The notes: generated from the letters alone by a model not told the origin. Shown: positions 23,557 through 33,131, numbered from the stretch's first letter. The stretch: DNA of 64,000 nt from Cercospora beticola (GCF_033473495.1 NC_088937.1:372001-436000); one strand, 5' to 3'. Numbers and translations: made by a program.

Positions 23557-24295
23557 ATGACGGACGCAATGGAGGTCAAGTCCCAAGACTATGAGCGTCT
23601 TATTGCTCGGGTCCACGCTCTCCCACGGGAACTGATGTACACCATTCTCGAATACAAGCTCATGTCAACTCTGGAAGACGAGCAACTCCCGGTCAACAAC
23701 GACATCGTCTCGATCAACTTCCATTACAAGCCACCATGGCAGCTATCTTTCAGTCCTGTCAGCCGTCGTGCAGTATCCGCCTTCTACTACGGGAGTTTCA
23801 CCTTCCACACGAGTCTTCTCCCAGGACTCTCGGAGCAGCTTACGAGAAAGTGGCTCGCGAGCCTGTCATCGAAGAATCGCAAAGCAGTCACCGCCCTGAA
23901 ACTGGTCCATCGCGATAAGTTGAGAGTTTTCAACTCGCCGCCCAACGGATACTCCTTGGCTCGGTTTAAAGCTAACACCAACGAACTTCGTCAGTTCGCG
24001 CGCAGCTGGTTCGTGGACGCTGGCTTTTCTGAAGTCAACATTGATGCTGTACAGTGGGAAGTGCAGTTCCATGAAGTGACCCATGTGAGGTGCTACAAAG
24101 TGTGGATGACACACGAAGAGCTAGACAGGATGCATGATGAGGTATGTTGCGTCTTCTATGTTGCCGGATCATTGACGTGAAAAGCTGACGAAGTTGTCCA
24201 AATAGATCAAGAACTCGGACAAATCAATCGCGGATAAATTCAAGTCGCTTCGTCGTCGGATCGGTATCGATGTGGTCAAGGAGAAGTGGCTATGA
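23557..24295 (+). CDS. Hypothetical protein (F-box/BTB-like fungal orphan class)
   Basis: Exons 23557-24141 and 24206-24295 joined over a 64-base intron (GTATGT donor, GCTGAC branch, ATAG acceptor) give 224 residues. The N-terminus (LIARVHALPRELMYTILEYK) resembles the short F-box-like helix pair that opens many fungal proteins of unknown role. It is followed by FSPVSRRAVSAFYYGSFTFH, which fits the after-F-box pattern in such families. The rest is basic and without a named domain. No signal peptide. Function unknown; the splice model is convincing because the second exon ends cleanly. Confidence 0.65.
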
Positions 24296-24642
24296 TTTCT
24301 ACAGCTTCTCATTTGCTTTGCGACCATTGCATAAGGGGGAACAAGAACAGACATGCGACCCAAATTCCAGTAAAGGCGATTTACTGTAGAAGAGCCAAGA
24401 CCTCCTGTGGAGCTTAAGCTTCGTACCGAAATGCGTGGACATGACGACGAGATATACATGTAGCCTACGTCGCGTCGACGTAATAACTGTACATCATGTA
24501 GATGTGTACATATTCAACGGCGTTCAAGCACGCGACTCTGTCTCATTGACCTACTACTCATCTCTGTAATACAATCTTCCAAGCACTTCCACTCGACTGT
24601 CCAAACCAACTCAACATCCCCATCTCCCTCGAATCAACCACA

Positions 24643-24955
24643 ATGCCAAATCCCAACACTGGAGAAGTCAATCCACGTCTCGAGCCAACAGGTCCAGGTC
24701 CCGTGGACGACAGTAAATCTCTCCTCCCTCCCATCCCACCTCCCCACATGCCCTCCATCGTCCTTCACATTTCGCTAACCTTCAGTTGCAGATGGCCCAG
24801 ATCGCCTCACGTCTACCACAGCTCAAAAGATCCCAGCAGGAGATGTAGGAAGCAATAAAGAGACCGAAGGTGGAAGCGAGAACCAGGAACAAACGAGAAA
24901 GACGAGGAGTGCAAAGAATAATGATGAAGGGCAGGATACGGCTGCGAAGAAGTAG
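24643..24955 (+). CDS. Small hydrophilic hypothetical protein
   Basis: Two exons, 24643-24712 and 24786-24955, give 79 residues starting MPNPNTGEVNPRLEPTGPGP and ending in a Lys/Glu/Asn-rich tail. The intron has a GTAAAT donor and a GCTAAC branch site. Two acceptors six bases apart (TTCAG and TTGCAG) would give two proteins differing by two residues. Most of the protein looks disordered. Too small to be obvious as one open frame. No function can be assigned. Confidence 0.55.
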
Positions 24956-25346
24956 AAGATCTTTGTTGGTGGAGGTGAGAGGAGGTGTAGATATTTGTAG
25001 TATGATCGAAGCAATTCGATAATCGATATTCCTCGTCTTGTGCTGATTCTGTGGTTGCGGCTGTGCTGATTGTTCCGATGGACATTGAGACATGCCACAT
25101 GATTGCCTCGGTCGTCGAGGCGTAGCTCATCGCAGCTCGTTCGAAGGTAAATCTTCATTATGAAGCATTTGTTCTGAGCTCCGTTGTTGCAAAACTGGCC
25201 GACTTGTCGTTTCTATACCCTTCGTGGGCGAACATAATGCCTGAATGGGACATATGCTCTGCGCCCTAAGCGTTCCAGCTTGGGCGTTGGGCTTCACTTC
25301 TCGCTCATGGGAGTCTCGTCTGCTTTCTATCGAAGGCCGACTTCGC
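24956..25346. other. Intergenic between convergent genes
   Basis: Contains the 3' flanks of the small hydrophilic gene and the PEX11-like gene; no coding signal. Confidence 0.45.
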
Positions 25347-26213
25347 TCACGCCGTAGCCTCCCACGCCGCTCTTAGATTGATGAATCCAGGCACAAATCC
25401 CGTCAACCCAATCATCGTCTCATTCATCGGACTCTCCTCACACCCATCATACCACCCCCAGTGCACCGCATTCGGGAACCAACCCAAATTCGAATACAAC
25501 TGCAACCACCACTTCTCCTCCAACTCCTGACTCTTCACCCCCACCACACCCTCCTTCTCCACCTGTTGTGCCCCAAACTCCTCATTCCACCTCAACTGCC
25601 TCACCCTCGCCAACCTCACAAACTCCAACAACACATCCGCAAACCAAAACTGCGAACTCACTGTCCACCACCCAGTCTCCCTCTTCGCAAACCGCTCCGA
25701 CCTCAACACTCCCTTCTTCACCAAATACGCCGCATTCTCATAAAACTGATACCCCGTCTGCGCCAAAATCTTCGCCCAAACAATACTCTTCAAGACGGGG
25801 TCCCGGCTCGGCCGCAAATAATTTTCCCTCGCTGCGGCGTAAATATCGACTAACCCGCGTAATCGCCAAAATGTTCGGACTTCATCGATTGCGTCTCCGA
25901 GGCTCTTGACTGCGACGCAAGTTTCTGTGAGCTGGAGGTGTGGAGGCTCGATTGTTGCGACGAAGGCTTCCCCCGGGAGGAGAGATTTTGAGGCATTTTG
26001 TGCGATGGTTTCGGCGAGGTTTTCGTACTTGCGACTCAGTATGCGGAGGAGTTGGGCGTGGGTGAAGGCGAGGGTGTAGAAGGCTGTGCAAAGGAGAGCG
26101 TCGCGGCCGGAGGCGGTGGAGAGGAGGCGGGAGAGGTGGGTGAGGAAGGTGTCGGTTCGATGGGGGAGGCGGTGGAGAAGCAGGTGTTTGAGTTGGGCTA
26201 TTGAGGTGGACAT
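25347..26213 (-). CDS. Peroxisomal biogenesis factor 11 family protein (PEX11C-like)
   Basis: Single exon, 288 residues. PEX11 proteins bend the peroxisomal membrane and drive its elongation and division. The C-terminal signature WLQLYSNLGWFPNAVHWG (near residue 243) and the central VWAKILAQTGYQFYENAAYL match the fungal PEX11C/GIM5-like subgroup better than yeast Pex11. The hydrophobic segments FTHAQLLRIL and LTGFVPGFINL fit a membrane-associated protein. A low-complexity hydrophobic N-terminus (LKHLLLHRLPHRTDTFL) is probably an amphipathic helix. Third-position GC bias is strong, which produces long antisense frames that are not genes. Confidence 0.85.
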   Translation of the reverse strand: MSTSIAQLKHLLLHRLPHRTDTFLTHLSRLLSTASGRDALLCTAFYTLAFTHAQLLRILSRKYENLAETIAQNASKSLLPGEAFVATIEPPHLQLTETCVAVKSLGDAIDEVRTFWRLRGLVDIYAAARENYLRPSRDPVLKSIVWAKILAQTGYQFYENAAYLVKKGVLRSERFAKRETGWWTVSSQFWFADVLLEFVRLARVRQLRWNEEFGAQQVEKEGVVGVKSQELEEKWWLQLYSNLGWFPNAVHWGWYDGCEESPMNETMIGLTGFVPGFINLRAAWEATA

Positions 26214-27231
26214 TTTGGGTGGTATTCGAGGCGAGGGTAGAGGGGCGATATGGAGCTTTGGCGGTGGTGAGGAAGCTCAAGAGAGCTCCGGCAGGGATCT
26301 GCAGGTTGGAGAACTGTGAGGCTATACTGCACCCACTATAGGTCGATGATTGTTCAACATGAAAGAGCTACACTTGAGAAAGAAAATAATGTGTAGCTGT
26401 ATTGTTAGCCGACATGTGAAAGTGGGCCGCGTCTGTGTTTTGAACCTCGGCACGTCTTGCCTTGACGATATTCTTCGAACATCACCTGCTCCCTGTGCTG
26501 ACCACCGAACAACAACTTCGGCCAGCTCATATCAGCGGGCTTTAGCATCTCTGCCACATCCTCCGTGCCACCTCTCGTTGCTTCTCAGAATAAAGTTTGC
26601 GGCCATGAGGAACGCCTGATCAAGTCATCCATCACATTGTCCAACAAAGCAGCCGAGAATGGAGGTACGCATTCATTGAAGACGCGGCAGACTCGTCTTC
26701 CAACAATCGGGGCAAATGGAGCTACGAAGTTGAGAGCATCATAAGCTCGGGCGTTACCAGGCTTGTGGAAACCACCGATTGTGAAGAGCTGAAGTAAAAA
26801 CGGTCCAAGCTGTCTCTTCACAATAGAGTTTATGAATGTCACGGAACTAATTGTACACTTTGTCACATGCATACGGGGACGGATCGCAGGGAATATGTCG
26901 TTTTCTGAGCATTTGCTTCTTTTGTAGCAGACGATCTAGAGCACTCTTACCCTGATCGCCAGACTTCGGTTGGTGGAAGAACAGCCCTGAGTGACCTCGA
27001 TATGGAGCCTAAGTGACTAACAACTTCTTTAGTCAGTCTCGAGCTTATATCCCTGTATTCCACAGATGCATGCTTGGAACTGTATTTCTTCCTGGCTTCG
27101 TCCGGGATCCAGTTCCGTTCCGTTTCAGGAAAAAGCACCTAGATTGCCAGCATAAGATTTATGCCTCCTTGGCTATTGTTGTTGGTAAGCAACACATTTC
27201 GAACGTGAGCTTGCATACCACGCTACCGAGC
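26214..27231. other. Gene-poor start of accessory island
   Basis: Only weak candidates. On the minus strand 27138-26947 reads as a 63-residue frame (SSRLTKEVVSHLGSISRSLR), and 26872-26585 as a 95-residue frame. Neither has a recognisable domain. I do not call them genes. Confidence 0.35.
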
Positions 27232-27510
27232 TCACTGACGAGAGGATATACTCTCAAGATCATCGACATTCACGGCAGAAGCGCAGTCAGGCCATCGATC
27301 GATGCCAGTCTTAGGCTTCGCGACACCGAAATATTCTGAAAACTGGACAGCCATCTTGCCCTTGCCGTCGCGCATCCTACAATGCCGGTCCTTGCGGCAG
27401 TAGGCATTGTAAGCATCTTGACATGACTCGTACTGTAAGGCCCTCGCAATCGTGGAACCTGGCTCACCGGCATAGCTCGCGTCCAACATAGGGTCAAAGC
27501 TACGCGGCAT
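27232..27510 (-). CDS. Possible small Cys-containing protein
   Basis: A 92-residue frame with four cysteines (ESCQDAYNAYCRKDRHCRMRD and DRWPDCASAV) and balanced composition unlike random antisense. No signal peptide at this ATG; a leader could lie on an upstream exon that I could not identify. It may be a fragment of a secreted protein. Weak call based on composition only. Confidence 0.3.
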   Translation of the reverse strand: MPRSFDPMLDASYAGEPGSTIARALQYESCQDAYNAYCRKDRHCRMRDGKGKMAVQFSEYFGVAKPKTGIDRWPDCASAVNVDDLESISSRQ

Positions 27511-27708
27511 GCAAGTTCCAGAGCAGATTTTTGCCGTTTTTCACGAGTGTTTGGCCTGAACACCTTAGACTCCGGACGCTTTTGTTCAAAAAGTCAGAAT
27601 CAAGCACAAAGGCAATGACTGGTTCTGTGGATATATTGCAACTTCACTTCACCGCAGCTCTGAGATTCAATATTCACCCACTGAACTGGACTTGCCTGCA
27701 CTTTACCC

Positions 27709-28396
27709 ATGGCTATCAGTACAGCAGCCCTCATAAGCTTCTCGCTCCTCATGACAAGCGCGACAGCACATCCTAACTCCTCGCCAACAGACCTCCCTTG
27801 CCTCACAAACGAAGAAACACAATCCATCGCCTCCAGATTCGTCACCCTCTTCACCACAGACCCAACAACAGGCAAAATCTTCAACGGCGAAGACTTCGTC
27901 CTCACCCTCGTAACGTCCGGCTTTCAATGGTACGCCGCGGACTCCTATGTCTGTAGCACTCCAGGCAAAAATGATTGTCACCTCGTCGGACCCGATCAGC
28001 CATTCCTGGACAGCAGAGACCGACTAATACAGTCGCTCAAAGGAACAAACGAATCGGATGCCAAAACACCTTACACAAATTACCAAACAAGCGTTCTACA
28101 TGCTTTTGCTAGCTGTGATGAGATCGCTATTAGATTCCATGGGACTGGAAAGGCTAATGCCCAGGCAGCAGCTGTGTAAGTATTGGTAATTTCTTTTGTA
28201 TCTTCATCAGCAATGCTGACTTTGGCTCAACATGACTGTTCTGCAAGACACACCTATCAAATGGCAAGGGACTATCTTGTTGCAGGTAGATTTGGAAACG
28301 AAACAAGTGGAGAAATCGGAGGCTTCGGAGGATACTTTGACAGTCCTGTCGCAACTCGGTGTCAAGAATCTTACCGAATATCTCTTTCAGTTGTAG
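27709..28396 (+). CDS. Secreted NTF2/SnoaL-like protein with a reading-frame problem
   Basis: Exon 1 (27709 to about 28175) starts with a signal peptide (MAISTAALISFSLLMTSATA) and continues as a SnoaL-like fold: ETQSIASRFVTLFTTDP, GFQWYAADSYVC, SVLHAFASCDEIAIRFHGTG. A GTAAGT donor follows at 28176. Past the likely acceptor (GCAAG at about 28247), the protein-like frame is the one reading TPIKWQGTILLQVDLETK and ending ...LTEYLFQL at 28396, which fits the C-terminal strands of this fold. The two parts differ by one base in phase whichever GT-AG pair I try. The spliced frame instead runs HTYQMARD... to a stop at 28413. So the gene carries a one-base frameshift or an unusual junction. Member of the island beside the RiPP-like locus. 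Confidence 0.5.
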
Positions 28397-28624
28397 CTTA
28401 CTTTGATGACTAGGGCTGGCAATGATATGGTGCGATGTTTGTGACAGGCCACAACCGATGAGGGTACTTTCAGCAATTCATTATCGGTACAAGTCACATC
28501 GTATCTCATCGATGGTGTCTCTCTGCTAAAGCTACAAGCAAGGTCAGAAAGCTAGGTACGCAAGTATGCTGACTATTTACTTCCTTGGTCTAGTTCATCT
28601 CATTCTCCAACAGCATATCGATCA

Positions 28625-29024
28625 TCACTCTTCGCGCTTGGTGTTCTCTGCAGCCTCCGGTGGAGTCCCAAGTTCTTCCAAGAAAGTAAGGCTCTGCTTC
28701 ACGCTTGGTGTTTTCGGCGGCCTCAGGTGGCGTCCAAGTCCTGCCCAAGAAGTAAGGCTCCGCTTCGCGCTTGGTATTTTCTGCAGCCTCCGGCGGAGTC
28801 CAGGTCCTGCCGAGGAAGTATGGCTCAGCTTCACGCTTTGTGTTCTCAGCAGCCTCAGGTGGAGTCCAAGTCCTGCCTAAGAATTACGGCTGCGCCTCAC
28901 GTCTGGTGTTCTCGGCGGCCTCTGGAGGCGTCCAAGTTCTTCCCAGGAAGTATGGATCACGCTTGGTGTTCTCTGCAGCCTCTGGAGGCGTCCAGGTTCT
29001 GCCCAAGAAGTAAGGCTCTGCCTC
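28625..29024 (-). repeat. Six tandem precursor units of 20-22 codons
   Basis: Units on the minus strand: 29024-28959 (66 bases), 28958-28899 (60, lacking the leading Glu-Ala-Glu), 28898-28833 (66, with the TAA), 28832-28767 (66), 28766-28701 (66) and 28700-28634 (67, with one extra base in the CCC of 28667-28669). After the last Lys-Arg the frame ends Glu-Glu-stop at 28625. The core PYFLGRTWTPPEAAENT is nearly invariant in protein while codons vary at third positions, so selection kept the peptide after duplication. Only units 1 and 2 are readable from the start codon. Confidence 0.9.
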
Positions 29025-29171
29025 ACGCTTGGCAGCGACGGGCGCCTCTGGAGAGCGGATCAGTCTTATGTAATGCATTCAATAGGATGCGACCTTGATC
29101 TCACCTTCGATTGGAAGAGCACTGGCAACAGCCATGAGCCCCGAAAGAGCTACGACACCAGAGAAGTGCAT
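28884..29171 (-). CDS. RiPP-like Kex2-repeat precursor peptide, truncated by a stop in repeat 3
   Basis: Exon 1 (29171-29105) encodes a signal peptide (MHFSGVVALSGLMAVASA). A 57-base intron (GTGAGA donor, TCCAG acceptor) leads to exon 2 from 29047. As written the protein is 76 residues: signal, short pro-segment ending AAKR, then units bounded by Lys-Arg or Arg-Arg. Unit 1 opens EAEPYFLGRTW and unit 2 DPYFLGRTW; both continue TPPEAAENT. A TAA at 28886-28884 replaces the Tyr codon of unit 3. The same frame continues in further units after it. KR plus Glu-Ala is the Kex2 and dipeptidyl-peptidase processing pattern. This architecture is that of dikaritin-type RiPP precursors and Kex2-processed repeat proteins. 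The UstYa gene lies head-to-head about 1.2 kb away. The peptide product is unknown. Confidence 0.75.
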
Positions 29172-29235
29172 GGTGCAAGTGGTACAACAAACTACCTGTG
29201 ACGATGAGATATGCTGTGGCTGAGAAACTCCAGAG

Positions 29236-29244
29236 CCTTTTATA
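29236..29244 (-). promoter_or_regulatory. TATA box of the precursor gene
   Basis: TATAAAAGG on the minus strand, 65 bases upstream of the precursor ATG. A near-consensus TATA box suggests the promoter was strong and tightly regulated. Confidence 0.5.
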
Positions 29245-30377
29245 TTCGCAGCAGGTAAATGCCTCGGTCGATACGGCTAACGTGACCATGCCGCTTTGCT
29301 TGATCGAGCACGGGATCGCACGTCAGACATGATAGACTCTAGTGTTTCGATCGCGCGGTAGCGAACACAAGTCACTCATAGCTCCAGCACATGAGACCAC
29401 GGCCCCTGCCTGCCCCAAAACTGCCCGGCTATGATGGTCATTGTCTCCTCCCTGTGATTCCAGATGGACAGATTGGAACGAGATGGTTGATCACATGAGT
29501 GGTCATGAGCGGACACGGACTCCTGCGGGAGGTTCATTGATGTAGCTCATTAAGAGCTATTGCGGAACTTCGCCTCACCACGGCCAGAGCACAAGATGGA
29601 ATCATAAGCGAGTGAATAGTCATCAAATTTGAACGTAGTGACATTCGATGTCTAGTATGCGAACACGAGCATGGTATGGTGCTGGCTGTTAGTTTCAGCT
29701 ACCGCTTCGTTTCGACTGTCACGAGGAGCGTTCAACGTGCTGCATCTAGTGATTTTATTCCCAACAGCATGCAATAGCAAGGGCCTAGACCACGAAGAAG
29801 TGATCCGGGCCCGAGGCAAGGCTTACGATGCTAGTACCGATGGGGCAATTCTATGTTGAGTGATCGAGATAAGCATCTACTCCACGGCAGCCTCACGTGG
29901 CCCTTTAGTCTATCATTCGCCGCCGTGGGACAATTTTGCAAATATTGTTAGGACAAAGTGGGTTTGATGATGACCTTTTACATACTCTGGCAATTTCGCA
30001 TAGTCGAACTGTCATCTAAAAGTGCGACTCTCGATTGTGGTTGATGAATACACGATCCGAGGCACTATCTTGTGCAAAACAAGCTCTGCCAAGGTGCCGT
30101 GCAGGCGTTGTTTAAGCGTTGTTTAGGCTTGTGTGGGCGTTTGCCGCTTCAAGGACTAATGGGTTTAGTTGGGAGACTAGAATTCAGCTTCGATGTGCTA
30201 GTCTCAGTGACCCAGGAACCTGCTATCTGGTACCGTGCGGAGAAATTATGGCACCACCCCACGGATTGCTTAACACGTTCCAGTGACTTCGCATGTCGAC
30301 CGAAGAGCCTTATCAAATGCCGCACGGAGTGGGACAATAGAATGGGGATTTTTCGGCATCGAATGCAAGACATCGAT
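29245..30377. other. Divergent region between precursor and UstYa genes
   Basis: About 1.1 kb with no convincing frame. It should contain the control region of both genes if they form one cluster. No obvious inverted repeat recognised by eye. Confidence 0.45.
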
Positions 30378-31475
30378 ATGCCGATGTTTCTGCGACATAC
30401 AAGTCTCAACTCCGGTTTCGAGTGAGAACAACACAGTCACCGTAACAATAGCAGATTCGTTAAGGAGTTCTGAAGAGGAAGTGTGGGATGATGAGAAAGA
30501 CACGCTTTTGTTCGAAGGCAAAGCCATTGGCCATCGTTCGCGTGTTTTCACTCGCACGAACATCCTCCTGGTGATTGTGCTACTTGCTTCAAATCTTATA
30601 TCAGTGCTCACGACATACTCCTTCACGGATCGACATGCCAGAAGCAAGTACTCTCAGGATTTGGAAGGCAGTAAGTTTCAGCAGACATGGTCATCTTTCT
30701 GTTAACAAATGCTCACGCTGATTTACTTTCAGCTGAAAAGGCCTATTCTCACCTCGACCGTTCATTGTCTCGGATGGACTTCAGCAACCACCGGCCAAAT
30801 GTAACAAGTCGTTGGAGTGCTCCTCCAAGCCCAGAAGTCGATGAGGCCTGGGATGAACTAGGTGTGAACGATCAAATTTTGGTGCTCCCAGAGAAGCTCG
30901 GTCGAGAAGTCTATAGCTTCGATCCAAGAATCCATGCGTATGCACCGGATAATTTTCTTGGAGAGGGAATTCCAGGAGGTTTCGGAGTCTTCGTTTAGGG
31001 CATGCATGATATGCACTGCTTGGTAAGTTTGAACTTGATCCTGTTCAGTCAACTTCTGCTAACGATAGATCAGAATGTGTTGCGAAAAGCAATATACTTC
31101 AACAAAGACTATTATCGCCAGTTCGAGAATGACACTTTGACTCCGGAGTGGGATAGGGTCAGCCACGTTCGTAAGTCCCGCTCGTCGTTCCACATTCCCA
31201 GTCCATGCTAATAAATTTCGATAGGACATTGTCTTGACAATATACGCGAGCGTATCATGTGCTCCGCAGATACTAGAGTCATTCCGACCGTATGGCTGAG
31301 TCAAGAAGAGAACTACCCTCTCTTCGGCCGAGAGCACAAATGCTACAGCTACGATGCAATGATGGACTAGTTTCGAGGATGGCACCAGAGTGAGCCAAAC
31401 CGCAGAATAGATTGGAATCGCCATCTGTCGGCGCCTCCGGATGCAGTCTTCACGAGCTACGACGATATAGCATAG
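30378..31475 (+). pseudogene. UstYa/DUF3328-family oxidase, interrupted by two in-frame stops
   Basis: UstYa proteins are membrane-anchored copper-dependent oxidases that cyclise or modify RiPP core peptides. Best model, five exons: 30378-30421, 30465-30670, 30733-31022, 31074-31170, 31225-31475. The last three introns have GTAAGT donors. A transmembrane helix (NILLVIVLLASNLISVL) is followed by a luminal domain with AWDELGVNDQILVLPE, the first HxxHC motif (HDMHC, 31005-31019) and the second (HCLDNIRERIMCSAD, from 31227). Both motifs are intact. TAG at 30996-30998, just before HDMHC, and TAG at 31368-31370 interrupt the frame; coding sequence continues after each, to a final stop at 31473-31475. 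The start exon is the least certain part (43-base intron). Family call is firm; activity is doubtful as written. Confidence 0.8.
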
Positions 31476-31499
31476 TTGTGTATAAGTCTTTGAAGGAAC

Positions 31500-32560
31500 T
31501 GATTGATTATAGATAGATAGATAATTCTTATACGCTGGTCTACCTCTTTTAACTAGAGTAAGCAGCACGCTCTATATTTTTCGTAGGTAGAAAAGCCCTC
31601 GTGCTAGTACTCCGGTAGAAAAACCTCCTTATATCTTTATATTTTATAGTAAGCTCTATATAGCCTGCCGCTTCCGTAGTTTCTAGTTCTCCTTAGGACA
31701 ATTTGCGTTATCTTAATAGTTTAGATCCTTTATAGTAGTTCTCCTTAGTTGTTTCTTATATTATTAGTACTTAGGAGCCCGATCCTCTTATCTACTAGCT
31801 TAGAGACTTAAGCCTATATATATAGTCTTAGTCCCTACGCTAGTATCTATATTAATCCTATATCTAACTCTTTCTTACTAGTTCCTAGAGTAGGTATTTC
31901 CCTATATAAATCCTACTTAGATTTTAACCTTCCTTAGTACCTAGTTATATAACCTATATCTAGAGAAATTCTAGTTTTTATAGAATATCTAGAATAGTAG
32001 GTATCTTTATAGGCAGCTCTAAGTATAGTATAGAGTTAGATAGCTTATATTAGATGCTCTACCTTTAGACTTAAGGTTTCTAGAGGGCTCTAGAGTAGGG
32101 GGACTAGTCTACCTTAGAGTCTCCTATTTAGACAAAAGGCTCCTAGTAGCTAATTGTCCTAGTATTTATAGAGGTACTACTATTCCTTTCTTCTATTTCT
32201 ACTATCCTTGCTCTTTCTTATTAAAGCCTTCCCTTAGGTATACTTAGTTCCTCCTCTTTAGCCTATTTAGAGCCTAGGTTACTACTCTAGCCTCTAGACT
32301 TATAGTAGCATTTACTACCTAGAAGGGCTATCCCGTAGTCGAGTATTAGAATCTTATAGTAGTTGTACCGCGCTAGCGTCGTCTTCGTGTTCTTAGGAGC
32401 TCTCTAATCTCCCTAGGTCGAAATTCTAGACTTTTTTATCGCCTTCTTCCTACCTCTATAGGTGCCTAGCCGCCCTATACTTTGCTAGCATAGCCGAAGC
32501 TATCTGTTTCTACCTGCGACCGCGTAGAGGTATGCAATGGGACTTCGCAGGCACTGATTA
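31500..32560. mobile_element. AT-rich, TA-rich RIP-like degenerate repeat
   Basis: Composition changes abruptly from balanced to strongly A+T-rich with very many TA, CTAG, TTAG and TATA strings, stops in every frame and few CA/TG dinucleotides, the usual footprint of repeat-induced point mutation on a transposon copy. No open frame of any length survives, so the element type cannot be named. It begins with an (AGAT)n run at about 31510 just after the UstYa gene and ends near 32560, where normal composition returns. Edges are by eye. Confidence 0.7.
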
Positions 32561-32678
32561 ATTATATGTACATCCTATAACTACTGTCAGCTATTGTTCA
32601 AACGCTTTGCGTGGATGAGATCCCATAGTAAATGCCCACAGTATGTCCTATCCATCAGTTCTAACAGTCCATAGGATG

Positions 32679-33131
32679 TCAGTAACATGCTGCCTGCGTC
32701 GTGACATTGTTACCGAGGGGCGTAGTACACTGGACGTCAAAGCCACAGTCCTCTCCACACACGCAATAGCCTTCGACGTCACTCGCGTAAGCGCATTTAC
32801 TGTCCGAGCAAGTGAGGAGCTTGCAGTAATCGTTAAGGTCAGCGTCAGCGCAGTAGTACTGTGATCGTGGTAAGTTCCATGTCTGACGACGTACTGTCGT
32901 AGTATGGACATTGCGGCTTACAATCTCTTTGTAAGACTCGTCGCAAAAGAAGCTACGATTACGTCAGCGTGTGATCTTTCCTCCAAGAACTCCGCGAACA
33001 CATACATACCCAGACGAAGATTGATAATTTTGCTTGAGTTCCTGGCAGCTGGTCGGACCTCCGGACTCCTGGCTCCTGCTCCATCCAATGTTGATAAGGA
33101 CAAAGAACGATGTTGGCGACGATAGCCTCAT
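32679..33131 (-). CDS. Small cysteine-rich secreted protein, candidate effector
   Basis: Three exons: 33131-33010, 32952-32922 and 32858-32679, with introns of 57 bases (GTATGT donor) and 63 bases (GTAAGC donor). The second intron is also open in frame, so an unspliced form would add 21 residues. Spliced length is 110 residues with 11 cysteines, ten of them in the last 70 residues: FFCDESYKEIYYCADADL, NDYCKLLTCSDSKCAY, EGYCVCGEDCGFDVQC and a final AACY. The N-terminus (MRLSSPTSFFVLINIGWS) has a modest hydrophobic stretch that could be a signal peptide. Spacing of Cys is unlike any family I can name. It lies directly beside the RIP-like block, the usual genomic setting of effector genes. Confidence 0.62.

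Noticed and set aside
25461..25909. Plus-strand frames over the PEX11-like gene.
   Set aside because: Produced by strong third-position bias of the real minus-strand gene; composition is His/Pro/Leu-rich nonsense.
28727..29098. Plus-strand frames of 80-123 codons with repeated motifs over the precursor array.
   Set aside because: They mirror the tandem repeat on the opposite strand and have no signal peptide or dibasic pattern.
28625..29171. Alpha-factor-type mating pheromone precursor (KR plus Glu-Ala spacers).
   Set aside because: Units are 20-22 residues and lack the short W-x..G-Q-P-type pheromone peptide of filamentous ascomycetes; a UstYa gene is the neighbour.
31500..32560. Coding remnant of a transposase in the AT-rich block.
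   Set aside because: Every frame is full of stops and no catalytic motif can be recognised.
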